Positions 1-9,313 of a DNA stretch of 64,000 nt are shown one piece after another. The position numbers were made by a program, and so were the translations under genes. Each line of letters begins with the position of its first letter. The first letter of the stretch is position 1. Where the stretch lies: NCBI RefSeq assembly GCF_010726245.1, contig NZ_AP022561.1:4898001-4962000 (forward strand), in the 5' to 3' direction. The stretch is from Mycolicibacterium aichiense (lineage in GTDB: Bacteria > Actinomycetota > Actinomycetes > Mycobacteriales > Mycobacteriaceae). The notes beneath the pieces were generated by a model that was not told the origin of the DNA, made no database searches, and worked only from the letters and a program-made list of their open reading frames with translations.

Positions 1-40
1 TGGTCTCGAGTTGCCGAAGCAGGTCATTCAGCCGGGACAC
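1..40 (-). CDS. Start of an unidentified fifth operon gene, truncated by the left window edge
   Basis: Reading the minus strand, a GTG at 40-38 follows a strong ribosome binding site (AAAGGAGAGCT, about positions 41-51). It opens a frame that stays open to base 1 and reads MSRLNDLLRQLET. It starts 52 bases after the stop of the SF1 helicase gene, on the same strand, so it is most likely the next gene of the operon. Only 13 residues are visible, so no function can be assigned. I have a weak recollection that some large adenine DNA methyltransferases begin in a similar way; this is a hunch and not evidence. Confidence 0.55.
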   Translation of the reverse strand, partial: MSRLNDLLRQLET

Positions 41-92
41 AGCTCTCCTTTGTTACGTCGGGATCGGACGGCAAATGCTCGCCATATTAGGT

Positions 93-1619
93 TCATTCGT
101 CATCTGACACGTCAATGACGCTGCGCGCGAACGTCGCCAGGATCCGCACGTGCGTTTGCCGAGGCAACTGACGCGTGCCGGGCTCACCGAAGGGCGTTCC
201 GGGCCGGGCAGGGGCTTCAGCCAGCAGATCGTCGAGCCCGGGACGCGCGAGCATAAGGAGTCCGTGTGTCGCGCGCGTGCACGCGACCGCGAGTCGCCCG
301 AACGACGAGTTGAATGTGTCGAGTTCGGCGGCGCCGTTCAAGGGGTGCACCGCGATCGTGACGCCGTTCGTGTTGCCCTGCCACGAATCAACCGTCGAAG
401 CGACGATGTCGCGATCCGTTAGGTTGTGCTTTTTCTGCAGCCGGTCGACGATCTCCTTCGCGTCATCAACCGACTGATTGCGCGTCGCAAGGATCGCGAT
501 CAGTGGATACTGATGATCGCCTCGAGGACTAATCCTGTCCCAGTTGCCTGTTGGCCGCCCCGGCACGTCGATGTCGTACGTCGCTGAAATGAGCGACACT
601 TCAGCCGTGAAGAACTCGTCTACAACGTATTCGACGAACTCCATGAGCGGCATATCGATGTCAGCAGCTTCAGGCTCCGGCAGACCAGCAACTTCGAGCA
701 AGGTTGGTACGCCCGTACCAACCTGTCGCCAAATCTCGGCCACGCCATCGTCCATGGAACCGAGGTCGATCTCACGATCACCGGGTGCTGCGACGCAGTC
801 AAGCGATTCCCATTCCGGGTAGAAGGCACGCCATAGAGCAAGGTGGCCAGCGCACGGCCGCCACACCGTCGGGAGCTCGCGCGACCACGTCCGCGGATCA
901 TCGTCATACTCGGTGGGCCACGCACGATACGGGTTGTAGCCCGGGTCTCCGCGCCACGGATTTTCGCCAATCTCCAGCGGTGGCAATTGGCCTACGTCGC
1001 CCACGCCGACCCATAGCGGTGCAATCTTCGTGATCCGGTCGAACAAGTGGTGTGCGATCTGCCAGGCTTCGTCGACGAACAGCACGTCGAACGGAGCAAC
1101 CCCGTTCGCAGCGTCGCCGAGGTGGTTGCGCAACCGTCCCACTTCGCCGATGGCACCGAACCGGGCGGCAGTCGCGATTACGACCTTCACATCTGTCGGA
1201 AGTTGACTCGTCGATGTGACTACGCTGGCAGCGGCGAGCACTTCACTTGGGATGGCGTTGTACGCCTCATGACTCGCCAGCAGCGCGACGGCGTCCTTGC
1301 CGAGGGAATCCGCCACAGATACCGCGAGTGGTCGTACCTGTTTGTTGGTAAACGCGGTGATGGCGACGCGTCGTCCTTCCGCATGCTGTGTCGCCTCGAC
1401 TACGAGGCGCTTCAGTGCGTACGACTTCCCCGCGCCCGCTGATGCTTTCAGCAGGATCCGCTCCATGGGAGAGGTGCCCGCTAGCATGTCCGCCAGTTCG
1501 GCGCTGGCCTCGTCGGAAACGCAATCGTTCAACGCCGCAGCGTCCTCATGATGCTTGTCGCCGATCGCGACGTCGAGCGGCCCTTGGAAATGACCGGTCT
1601 CGCCGTGTTCCGTCGTCAC
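93..1619 (-). CDS. SF1 superfamily DNA helicase (RecD/Dna2-like motor), candidate defence operon
   Basis: This 508-residue protein carries a full set of superfamily 1 helicase motifs. Walker A is AGAGKS at about 61-66, Walker B is FVDEAWQ at about 181-187, and motif III is GDVGQLPP at about 207-214. A VDSWQGNTNG motif lies near 410-419 and a motif VI VACTRATHG near 445-453. It is expected to be an ATP-driven DNA or RNA translocase with no nuclease domain of its own. The GTG start overlaps the stop of the upstream nuclease gene by four bases (GTGA), which implies translational coupling and probably a complex with that nuclease. The last 50 residues show no recognised domain. The SF1 assignment is firm; the defence role is inferred from the neighbours. 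Confidence 0.85.
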   Translation of the reverse strand: MTTEHGETGHFQGPLDVAIGDKHHEDAAALNDCVSDEASAELADMLAGTSPMERILLKASAGAGKSYALKRLVVEATQHAEGRRVAITAFTNKQVRPLAVSVADSLGKDAVALLASHEAYNAIPSEVLAAASVVTSTSQLPTDVKVVIATAARFGAIGEVGRLRNHLGDAANGVAPFDVLFVDEAWQIAHHLFDRITKIAPLWVGVGDVGQLPPLEIGENPWRGDPGYNPYRAWPTEYDDDPRTWSRELPTVWRPCAGHLALWRAFYPEWESLDCVAAPGDREIDLGSMDDGVAEIWRQVGTGVPTLLEVAGLPEPEAADIDMPLMEFVEYVVDEFFTAEVSLISATYDIDVPGRPTGNWDRISPRGDHQYPLIAILATRNQSVDDAKEIVDRLQKKHNLTDRDIVASTVDSWQGNTNGVTIAVHPLNGAAELDTFNSSFGRLAVACTRATHGLLMLARPGLDDLLAEAPARPGTPFGEPGTRQLPRQTHVRILATFARSVIDVSDDE

Positions 1620-4345
1620 TCCAGGTCGTCCATCGTCTCGTCGTCGGGCACCGGTTCTGGCGCAACCGCAAACGCGTTGCCCGCCGCTGCTTGGGCCGCC
1701 GACACTTCGAACGCGTCATCGTCGCGTACTGGTGGCCATTTCTCCGGATTCAATTCGCCGCGGGCGCGCCGGGACGCGATGAGGTCGGAGAATTCGGCCT
1801 CGCTGCGCTCATGCGAACGGCAGCACCACCGGTGCGTCTGAGGGTCAGCGTCGTACGACGCGAAGGTGCAATCGGCTTTGGGCGCCGATGTCGTGTCGGG
1901 CTTCGGTTTTGCAACGGACAGAACGCTATTCCCCGAAAGTTTTGAGAACCAAGCGAAGTCGGCGATCACGAGGTGGTCGCCGACTTCGACTGCGGGGACC
2001 GTGTGCGGATCCCATCGTAGGAGGGCCGCTTCTTTGCCCGTCGCAGAGAGCGGACCGATGGAGAGTTCGCCGATCTTGAAGCTGCCGGCCGGCGCCGAAT
2101 CAACCCACACGCCTGGTTCCTCAACGCTAGCGGCCCCGTTTAGCGTCAACATCACCACACGCGTCCCGTCCACGATTCGCCGGGATTCGACATCGAGCTC
2201 GAGCGGCTCAACTGCCGCCACTGTCGCAAATGCGACGGAGCGGTTTCCGGCATCCGCCGCCATGTCCTGCGCCGCTTGCGGATTCGAGAGCGCGAGTAAC
2301 TGCGACGCGCACACCCCGTCGCTCTCGGTCATCGGAACCAACGAATTGCGCCAGGGGCGATAGGTCCGACCGAAGCGGACCAAATCGGAGGCGTGTAGCT
2401 CGAGTCGCCGACGCCACACCTGCTGCGCGTCGGACTCGATGACACGGTACGAGTCTCGGAGTGTCGACGATCCGACGCCGTCTAGCGCGTCGAGTGCGCG
2501 TTCGAGGGTCTCTGCTTTGTATTGCAACTCATCGATCACCAACGCCTCGTACAACTCTGGATCCGCGGCACCCGCGCCCGTAGTGATACCCCGTTTTCCC
2601 ACAAGTGCCTCGTGAATCGCGTCAGACGTGGCGTTCTTGAGGCGTGCCCCCGGCGTGTGCTCGGAATTCTCGATCGCGTCCGCGAACGATCGGTGATCGA
2701 TGGGGGCGGACGCGTCGGCTTCCGCCCAACCGACGAGGTAATCGAGGCGCCCCGAGTTCACCATCGGGCCTCCGGCCACAACGTGCCGCGCCAGCACCTC
2801 GCGGATATCGATGATCGGGCACCGCAGCCGGAACGCGCGTGAGCGGTCGTCCTCAAGCAATAGAGCAATCGCGGTGCGTTCAACCTCGGAAATCGGACGA
2901 GGCATCGTTGCCGGCTCCCCGTCGTACGTCAGAGCCGGCCTTCCCTCCTCCTTATCGCGCTCCCACCGCAGGCGACTGAGCTCGACCCCCGCGAGGTTGT
3001 CCGCGGCTGAGACGAGCAGGTCCGCAGTCGCTTTATCGGGTACGACGAGGTGCACAGCGTCAGGCACTCCTTCGCCCGCTGCCTTCCGCTGCTCGCGCAT
3101 CGCACGGTTCAATGCAGAACCGATGCGGCGCATTACCGTTCGCCGTGTGTCGGAGGACTGCGGGTCTGCGAAAACCGTGAACTCCCAGTCATCCCGGCCC
3201 TGTGCCGTTACTCGCTGAAGGCCGATGCCGTGGACGCCAAGCGCCGCCGCGTCCGACTTCGCGAGCACCACATTCACCGTTCCCGGAGCGCCCGCCTGAT
3301 CGACACGTCGCTGCCCGGTGAACTGGGGGATCCCGTCAAGAGTTGCCGCTATGTTCGCCGTCATCGATGCTGGCAGCAGACCTACTTCGGAGACGCCGTC
3401 GACCAGGCCGAGCGCATGCCGACGCTTGTCACCCCTCACTCCGATCTCGATAAGCAGGTCATCTGGGGAATTTGAATTGCGGAGTTCGTCACGGCAGTAG
3501 CTAAAGAGTGTGCAGGTCGGGCAGGCTCCCGGATCGAACGCCGCCTCGAGGTGAGCCACCAACGGCTTCACGTCGTCGCCAACCGTGTGCCCCGATTGAT
3601 CCGCCTCGCGGCGGCGTTCTTCGATACGGAGCGTCACCTCTTCGGCGTAGTCGTGGAGGTTCTCGACCACGGGCTCGGGCTGGAGAAACGCATTGCGCGG
3701 GACCGCTAGGACACCGAAGGTATGCACCGACATCCCGGCCGGTAGCCGGGACCAGGCCCGCGCCGATTCGGCGCCGACGGCGACCTGGAGGAAGCCTTTC
3801 AACATGCGCGCATCGTCGATCCGCGAACGGACTCGCTCGTAATCTTTTGCGTCGCCCATCACGAGCCATGTGGCGTTGGGATCCTCCACCGACGGAGCGA
3901 TCACCGCGAAGTCGGGCTTCACATCGGTCGCGCGCGTGTTCTCGAATCCGACGAACGGCACTGCGAGCTGGAAGATCAGGGTGCTCGCTCCGGTGTCGAT
4001 CGCCCGCGCATGCGCATCCGCGAACGCCTGTGCAGTCGAGTCGACGTTCATGTGAGCGTTGACGGTGACGACTTCTGTGGGACGCGCTAGACCGATTGCG
4101 CCGACTGTGCGCGTGGCGACCTGACTGGCGAAGCTTTCACTCTTGACGAGCCGTTCGAAGGTGATCGCGCGCATCCACCGCGCCTGCGGGATTCCGGCGG
4201 CGGTGTCGGGGAAACCGACGGACTTCGCCAAGTTGCGGCGGGTTAAGCCGGTGATTAGCGGGTCGGTACCCCGGAAACGCGCGCAGGCCGCGTGCGACGA
4301 CGCGGCAACGGCGCTGGACCCGCCCCCCGCAACCTCGATAGCCAT
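1616..4345 (-). CDS. PD-(D/E)XK nuclease with Cas4/AddB-type Fe-S cysteine pattern
   Basis: The 909-residue protein has a nuclease core in its first 300 residues. PDF at about 144-146 and GDAK at about 164-167 form the D...(D)xK active site, and Q187 sits where Cas4-type nucleases have their QxxxY glutamine. A cysteine near the N-terminus (C21) and a C-x2-C-x5-C group at about 275-284 match the four-cysteine iron-sulfur staple of AddB, Cas4 and Dna2. Residues 300-850 resemble nothing I recognise; a second Cys/His group (CC-x2-H) lies near 840. ATG start with AAGG just upstream. A candidate promoter lies 30-60 bases upstream, so this gene and the following helicase may form a second transcription unit. 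It is most likely a DNA end-processing nuclease working with the SF1 helicase. Confidence 0.8.
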   Translation of the reverse strand: MAIEVAGGGSSAVAASSHAACARFRGTDPLITGLTRRNLAKSVGFPDTAAGIPQARWMRAITFERLVKSESFASQVATRTVGAIGLARPTEVVTVNAHMNVDSTAQAFADAHARAIDTGASTLIFQLAVPFVGFENTRATDVKPDFAVIAPSVEDPNATWLVMGDAKDYERVRSRIDDARMLKGFLQVAVGAESARAWSRLPAGMSVHTFGVLAVPRNAFLQPEPVVENLHDYAEEVTLRIEERRREADQSGHTVGDDVKPLVAHLEAAFDPGACPTCTLFSYCRDELRNSNSPDDLLIEIGVRGDKRRHALGLVDGVSEVGLLPASMTANIAATLDGIPQFTGQRRVDQAGAPGTVNVVLAKSDAAALGVHGIGLQRVTAQGRDDWEFTVFADPQSSDTRRTVMRRIGSALNRAMREQRKAAGEGVPDAVHLVVPDKATADLLVSAADNLAGVELSRLRWERDKEEGRPALTYDGEPATMPRPISEVERTAIALLLEDDRSRAFRLRCPIIDIREVLARHVVAGGPMVNSGRLDYLVGWAEADASAPIDHRSFADAIENSEHTPGARLKNATSDAIHEALVGKRGITTGAGAADPELYEALVIDELQYKAETLERALDALDGVGSSTLRDSYRVIESDAQQVWRRRLELHASDLVRFGRTYRPWRNSLVPMTESDGVCASQLLALSNPQAAQDMAADAGNRSVAFATVAAVEPLELDVESRRIVDGTRVVMLTLNGAASVEEPGVWVDSAPAGSFKIGELSIGPLSATGKEAALLRWDPHTVPAVEVGDHLVIADFAWFSKLSGNSVLSVAKPKPDTTSAPKADCTFASYDADPQTHRWCCRSHERSEAEFSDLIASRRARGELNPEKWPPVRDDDAFEVSAAQAAAGNAFAVAPEPVPDDETMDDLE

Positions 4346-4681
4346 CCTTGCCTTCGCCCCGCTTGTCGCCTGTCCAATTTAGCTCGCGCTACACCTTAGT
4401 TAAGACCTGTGACAGGCACTCGCAAACACGGCACTTCGCAGTGATTCCTACATCTCGAAAGCGACCGCGTTGAGAGTCAACGTTGTTGTCCTGTCCGAAC
4501 ATCAGCCGCGAAGTTGCTGCGAAAGTCCTTGCTTGGAGATCAACTTCTATCCCAGATTGGGGATATACATGTCGATGATCTTGGCCTTTGAAAGCCTTGC
4601 TCCGGTTGGTTCTACGTCCGCGAATCGCCATGAAACGGACTTCTCGTGAAGCGCATCGACCGCACGCCGATTGGAGTCGAG
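4346..4681. other. 336-bp gap inside the operon, without a convincing gene
   Basis: This stretch separates the DUF1998 helicase gene from the nuclease gene. It is visibly richer in A and T than its neighbours. It holds a promoter-like element at 4376-4403 and an 11-base inverted repeat CCTGTGACAGG at 4406-4416. An 80-codon minus-strand frame (4389-4631) has no clear ribosome binding site and no recognisable protein, so I do not call it a gene. No terminator hairpin is evident. Confidence 0.6.
4376..4403 (-). promoter_or_regulatory. Candidate internal promoter for the nuclease-helicase pair
   Basis: On the minus strand TTAACT (4403-4398) and TAAATT (4381-4376) are separated by 16 bases, close to a SigA-type spacing. 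The ATG of the nuclease gene follows 31 bases after the -10. An inverted repeat lies directly upstream of the -35 and could be an operator. The same TAAATT hexamer (12739-12734) occurs upstream of the first operon gene, there without a good -35. Confidence 0.4.
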
Positions 4682-7600
4682 CTACCCGACATCAGCCAAC
4701 AACCTCAATGCCCCGCCACGCGACAGCTGCTCGTGCTCCCGCGAGTTCCGGTACGTCCGTAGACATCCGTAGCACGACGTCTCTTCACCGCAGTCACAGT
4801 TGGTAATGCGCTGAACTGCTGTCTTTAGTACCGGACCGATATTGGCGGCAATGACCTTGGCCGCACCGGCGCCGCCCGGCACGGTGTCGAACAATACGAT
4901 GCTTCGACGCAGGTCGGCACTCCAGGCGAGCGCCCCGCCGATGTCGTCGCGGCTGATTTCGAGTGCTTCAGACGCACCCTCGATCAGGGCGTATAGGGCA
5001 GACAGCCACACGCTCTCATCCTCGATGCGGTAGCTCATCCCCTCGAAAGTGAACTCGGCGACGTCCGATTGGTACTGATGACCGAGCGACAGAACCTCAA
5101 GTGGGCCGCCGCAGTCGCGTCCATCCTCCGGGCGTTGATGTTTCTGACGTCGACCGCCACGTTCAGGGAGTGCGGCCCACCCGCACCAACCGCAGACCAA
5201 GAACCCGCCACCCGCACCGTCAGATAGGACGGCCAGGCGCGCCCTCGTCCCCGCACGCGCAGTCACCTTCGTGCCGCCCGCCCCGGTCCAGCTGTAGCTT
5301 CCGACCTCATCACCCACGGTCTCGACGTAACTTGCACCGTGCCAACGTCGTTCGGGTGGGCTCGTCCCGACATCGCGCGTTTCTCGCTCCGCGATGAAAC
5401 CGAACTCCGGTCGCACCAAGCGGCGCGCCGGTTTGAAGGCGCTGTTGCACGTCGGGCACGGAGCCGAGGCGTCGAGAACGTGGCCGCTCTCGAAGCGCTT
5501 GCACGTGTCACAGATCCTGTACTGCAGGGGAACCAGCTCGCGGCCCGGCACTCTTCGGAGACCTGCCGACGTCCAGACCTTGCCGCCGGCCACCACCTGG
5601 TTGCCGGGCGCGTACTCGTAGATCGCCAGACTGAGATCGCGGCCGAGTTCCAGTTGCCGACCGATCGAATCTGTTGCGTGGAGCGTTCGCAATTCGACTG
5701 TGTCGACGGGGAATCCGTATTTCGGCAGCACGTTCTTGTTGGCCAGGAAGCCTAGGAGCTCTCGACTTTCAATGGTGCGCAACGTGTCGGAAAGCTTCTT
5801 TCCGAGGCTGAACTTTCGTTCCCGCGCCGCTGCATCGATCTGCTCGTTGTAGATCTCGATGTCGGCCGTGACTTCAGCCTCCACGCTGGCGAGGAGATCG
5901 ACCAATACGTCGACCCAGCTTCCGTCGTGCACACCGATTTCCGCTTGCACTTCCGGCGGTAACGCGGTCCGCAGGGCCTCATCGAGGTCTGCAGGCACGG
6001 GGTCGAGAAAGTGCTTCATCATCGCGGCAGGCGACTCCTTGTCGGGGCCCGCCGGCGAGAAGAACGGACCAGTGTGCCGCCAGGTCTCGCCGTCGCGCTC
6101 GGCACGATGACGGAAGTACGCCGCGAACGCGACCGAATGAGCATGCCTACGAGCGATTCTCGCGTTGTCGACTGGAACCCACGGGATGCGCATCTGACCG
6201 GCAATCATCGACGCAGGATCCTGATACTTGGCCAGGTCGTGCGCCGTCCGGTTGGCGTAGGTCACCACCAACGCGGCGGACGCGGCACGTCGCCCTGCGC
6301 GCCCGGCCCGCTGCACGTAATTGGCGGTCTTGGGCGGCATGTTGCGCATCACGACGGATTGCAGGTCACCGACGTCGACACCGAGTTCGAACGTCGTCGA
6401 GCAGGACAGCACGTTGACTCGCCCGTCGATGAACTGCCGCTGAATTTTCGCCGCTTCCTTCGCATCCCACTGTGCGGTGTGTTCCTGAGCGCTCAGGGGA
6501 GCGGAGTTCATCGTCTGATAAATAACACGGTAGTGGTTGGTGTCATGATCGACTTCGGGGATCGTGACGGGCTGCAGCGTGCCGACACAACGACTGTTCG
6601 GACAGACCCCGCGGACCGAGTGGGCGGTCATCATCCGACACGTGTCGCACATGAACCACACGCTGGTCCGTCCCTCTGTCAGTATCAGACGGGTGTGGTC
6701 CAACTGAGACACGGGTCCGAGTACTCGGTCGGATTCGAGGGTCAGGTATTCACTCGATTCGAGAAGCTTCCAACACCCCGCGAGAATGTCAGCCGCCGGG
6801 GTGGAATTGCCCAACGCGGTGAGCACCTTGTCCAAGAACACGATTCGACTGTTGGACGTACCCGGTCGACCGCTTGGATTCCAGCTGATGACCTGCTTCT
6901 TTGCATCCGATCCCGTCGAACGCATGCGCACCGTGGTGTTGCGCGGCGCGAAACGGTCGTCCTTGATGTCCACTCGCTCGAGCGGGCTCAGCGCGCCTTG
7001 CAGTCGCACAGTCTTGACCAAGATGTTGAGGAGCGCCCAGGCTTCGTCGTCATCGAGGCCGAGCGCGGTGAGTCCCCTGAGCGGCACGCGCGAATCGCGT
7101 TCGAGGCCCACCATCATCAGCCCGAGGCCCTCGAGAGACTGGCGGGTCTCCAGGGTGATCAGTTCACCCATGATCCATTGGTGGATCTCTTGCTTCACCT
7201 CAATCGCGCCCATGGTGCGGGGGAAGTGTCCGGCGGCCTGCGCTTGCTCGCGCGTGAGGATGGCAAGGTCAACGGTCGTCAGGCCCTCGCCGCTTCCAGC
7301 GCCGCGAAGCGCCTGCGTCATGTAGCGGCGCTCGAGTAATCGCGAATAAGTCCTGTTGAGGTACGGCGCCGCGAACGCCGCGGCCTGCCGAGAGTCGGAG
7401 AACATCAGTAGCTTTCGCCCAAACCCAACTTGGTCGGCCGATTCGCCGGTCGCCTCCGGTAGCTGCTGGTAGAGGGCCGTCGTCACCACAGCGGGCGCAG
7501 CGTTGGTATCCGTGCGCAGTCGCCGGATGCCCTGACGGGAAAGCGCACCACATTCCGTACACCGGGTCATGACTTTCTTCGCTCGCGCATGCTCGCGAAC

Positions 7601-9313
7601 CGTCAGTACCGGCCCACCGGTGCAGTGCGAGGTGTCGCAGCGCGCCATGCCGGCAGCACCGAGCAGTCCGCAGCCCGTGCACAACGTCCGGGTCGTGTGG
7701 TCGACATTGGTAGCGGCGGAAGCTCCGTCCAGAGTGTCCTCGTCATCATCGACTATCGCGTCGACGTTCGCATCAGCCAACACGAGCCAGTTGACGGCGC
7801 CGTCGGCTTTCTTCGTCGGCACGAAGTATTCCTGTCGACCGCGCGCGTCGACCTCGCCCGAAAGATGAACGGCCCCACACCGACTGCAGGTACCGAACTC
7901 GAAGACTGCCCGTCCCGTGTCGGGGTCGACTTCGTGACGGCCGAGGAAGATTCGCGGGCCCTGCTCGGCGAAGCTGACGAACGCGCCTTCGGTGGAGCGG
8001 ACGAAGAGGTGGTAGCGAGCAGATAGGACCGGATGCCCGGTGTCGTCGCGGGTCCTGCTACCGAGGAGCACCAGCGCATCGAGCTTTTCGGGCGCAGCGG
8101 GGTCATCCGGCCAAAGCTTTTCTTGAAGATCGCGCACGTCACGCGGTCCGCCGCTCAGCGCCGACTTCAATTCGATGATTGCGCCTTCGTGGTGCAGCGC
8201 ATCAGCCGCCGTCGATGCCCTACCCAGTCGGGCGACTTCGTCGTCAGCCTGATCCGAGGCAAGCTGAAGGATCTGCTCACCGGTCAGGTGCCAACTAGCA
8301 GTATCGACGTGCACCTTGCGCGTGGGCGTGACTAAGTCCTGCCGGCTATTTTCCGCTTCGACGTACTCAAAGGGGGCGTCGAATAGGTTGCTTGCGAACT
8401 GCATCGCTTCGCCGTGAGGGTCGTTGCGGACGCTCCCGGTAAGGGACGCCGATGTAGCGATGCATTGAAGGTTCGCCTTGGGAGCGACCCGCTGCTTGAG
8501 CCGCCGCAAGAGGAGTGCGACCTCGGAGCCTTGAGCTCCGTCATAAATGTGTGCCTCGTCCATGACGATAAATCGCCACGTCCCCGTATGCGGGCCGTCG
8601 AACAGGTCGATGTCCGCGGGGCGGATCAGTAGGTATTCGAGCATCGCGTAATTGGTCAGCAGGAGATTCGGTGGCGTCGCCCGCATCTCCTCTCGGCTGA
8701 GGAGTTCGTTGGGCAGTCGCCGATCACCCGGATTGTTATGCAGGAAGTCATTTTCTGCGTCGATCGGCTTTATCAAGGTCTCCCCCGTGTACCTGCCGAA
8801 CGTGATGTCGGGGACCGAGCGGAGGACTGTACGCAGCCGCTTGAGCTGATCGTTGGCGAGTGCATTCATCGGATAGAGCAGCAGGGCGCGCACACCGGGG
8901 CCGAGAGTGCCCATCGACCGCTCCTCGAGCAGCGAGTTGATGATCGGAACCAGGAAGCTCTCGGTCTTGCCTGAGCCTGTTCCAGTGCTGACCACCAGAT
9001 TGCGGCCGGCGATGAACTTGCGTATCGCCGTCTCCTGGTGGACGTACAGGGGCTGATCCGCCGGAATGCCGATCTGTGCGAAGCTCGGATGGAGTAGACC
9101 TTGCTCCATCAACTGCCGCGGCGTGGAACCGGTCTCGTAGGGCGGCGTGAGTTCAAGCATCGGCCCCTTGATGAGCATGCTGGTGGCGTCGATTTCGGCG
9201 TCGAAGGCCTCGGCGAGCTTGCCGTCACGCGGTGACAGCAGGGTCTTCAGGTATCGCTTATAGCTCGCTTCGATCTGTCTCGATGTTTCGAGCGGATCCA
9301 GCCGGTCGGTCAT
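4682..9313 (-). CDS. Large DEAH helicase with zinc ribbons and C-terminal DUF1998-type Cys cluster
   Basis: The 1543-residue protein is a superfamily 2 helicase of the YprA/MrfA, DrmA/DrmB and DruE group. Visible motifs are Walker A GTGSGKT at about 111-117, LLLYPMNAL (Ia) at about 144-152, MDEAH (II) at about 251-255, ATSAS (III), and QRAGRAGRR (VI) near 1001. At least six CxxC-type pairs are spread over about 470-1400, suggesting several zinc ribbons inserted in and after the motor. The C-terminus ends with C-D-C-G...C-Y-G-C-L near 1505-1520, the cluster typical of DUF1998. Its ATG overlaps the stop of the preceding gene (ATGA). Known relatives act in DNA repair or in phage defence; the operon context favours defence. 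Confidence 0.88.
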   Translation of the reverse strand: MTDRLDPLETSRQIEASYKRYLKTLLSPRDGKLAEAFDAEIDATSMLIKGPMLELTPPYETGSTPRQLMEQGLLHPSFAQIGIPADQPLYVHQETAIRKFIAGRNLVVSTGTGSGKTESFLVPIINSLLEERSMGTLGPGVRALLLYPMNALANDQLKRLRTVLRSVPDITFGRYTGETLIKPIDAENDFLHNNPGDRRLPNELLSREEMRATPPNLLLTNYAMLEYLLIRPADIDLFDGPHTGTWRFIVMDEAHIYDGAQGSEVALLLRRLKQRVAPKANLQCIATSASLTGSVRNDPHGEAMQFASNLFDAPFEYVEAENSRQDLVTPTRKVHVDTASWHLTGEQILQLASDQADDEVARLGRASTAADALHHEGAIIELKSALSGGPRDVRDLQEKLWPDDPAAPEKLDALVLLGSRTRDDTGHPVLSARYHLFVRSTEGAFVSFAEQGPRIFLGRHEVDPDTGRAVFEFGTCSRCGAVHLSGEVDARGRQEYFVPTKKADGAVNWLVLADANVDAIVDDDEDTLDGASAATNVDHTTRTLCTGCGLLGAAGMARCDTSHCTGGPVLTVREHARAKKVMTRCTECGALSRQGIRRLRTDTNAAPAVVTTALYQQLPEATGESADQVGFGRKLLMFSDSRQAAAFAAPYLNRTYSRLLERRYMTQALRGAGSGEGLTTVDLAILTREQAQAAGHFPRTMGAIEVKQEIHQWIMGELITLETRQSLEGLGLMMVGLERDSRVPLRGLTALGLDDDEAWALLNILVKTVRLQGALSPLERVDIKDDRFAPRNTTVRMRSTGSDAKKQVISWNPSGRPGTSNSRIVFLDKVLTALGNSTPAADILAGCWKLLESSEYLTLESDRVLGPVSQLDHTRLILTEGRTSVWFMCDTCRMMTAHSVRGVCPNSRCVGTLQPVTIPEVDHDTNHYRVIYQTMNSAPLSAQEHTAQWDAKEAAKIQRQFIDGRVNVLSCSTTFELGVDVGDLQSVVMRNMPPKTANYVQRAGRAGRRAASAALVVTYANRTAHDLAKYQDPASMIAGQMRIPWVPVDNARIARRHAHSVAFAAYFRHRAERDGETWRHTGPFFSPAGPDKESPAAMMKHFLDPVPADLDEALRTALPPEVQAEIGVHDGSWVDVLVDLLASVEAEVTADIEIYNEQIDAAARERKFSLGKKLSDTLRTIESRELLGFLANKNVLPKYGFPVDTVELRTLHATDSIGRQLELGRDLSLAIYEYAPGNQVVAGGKVWTSAGLRRVPGRELVPLQYRICDTCKRFESGHVLDASAPCPTCNSAFKPARRLVRPEFGFIAERETRDVGTSPPERRWHGASYVETVGDEVGSYSWTGAGGTKVTARAGTRARLAVLSDGAGGGFLVCGWCGWAALPERGGRRQKHQRPEDGRDCGGPLEVLSLGHQYQSDVAEFTFEGMSYRIEDESVWLSALYALIEGASEALEISRDDIGGALAWSADLRRSIVLFDTVPGGAGAAKVIAANIGPVLKTAVQRITNCDCGEETSCYGCLRTYRNSREHEQLSRGGALRLLADVG

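Noticed and set aside
4389..4631. 80-codon minus-strand frame in the operon gap
   Set aside because: No clear ribosome binding site, no recognisable composition or motif, and it crosses the promoter-like element at 4376-4403 region; more likely spacer DNA.
6011..7339. Long plus-strand frame opposite the DUF1998 helicase
   Set aside because: It is the antisense shadow of a well-supported gene and has the biased composition expected of GC-rich shadows.
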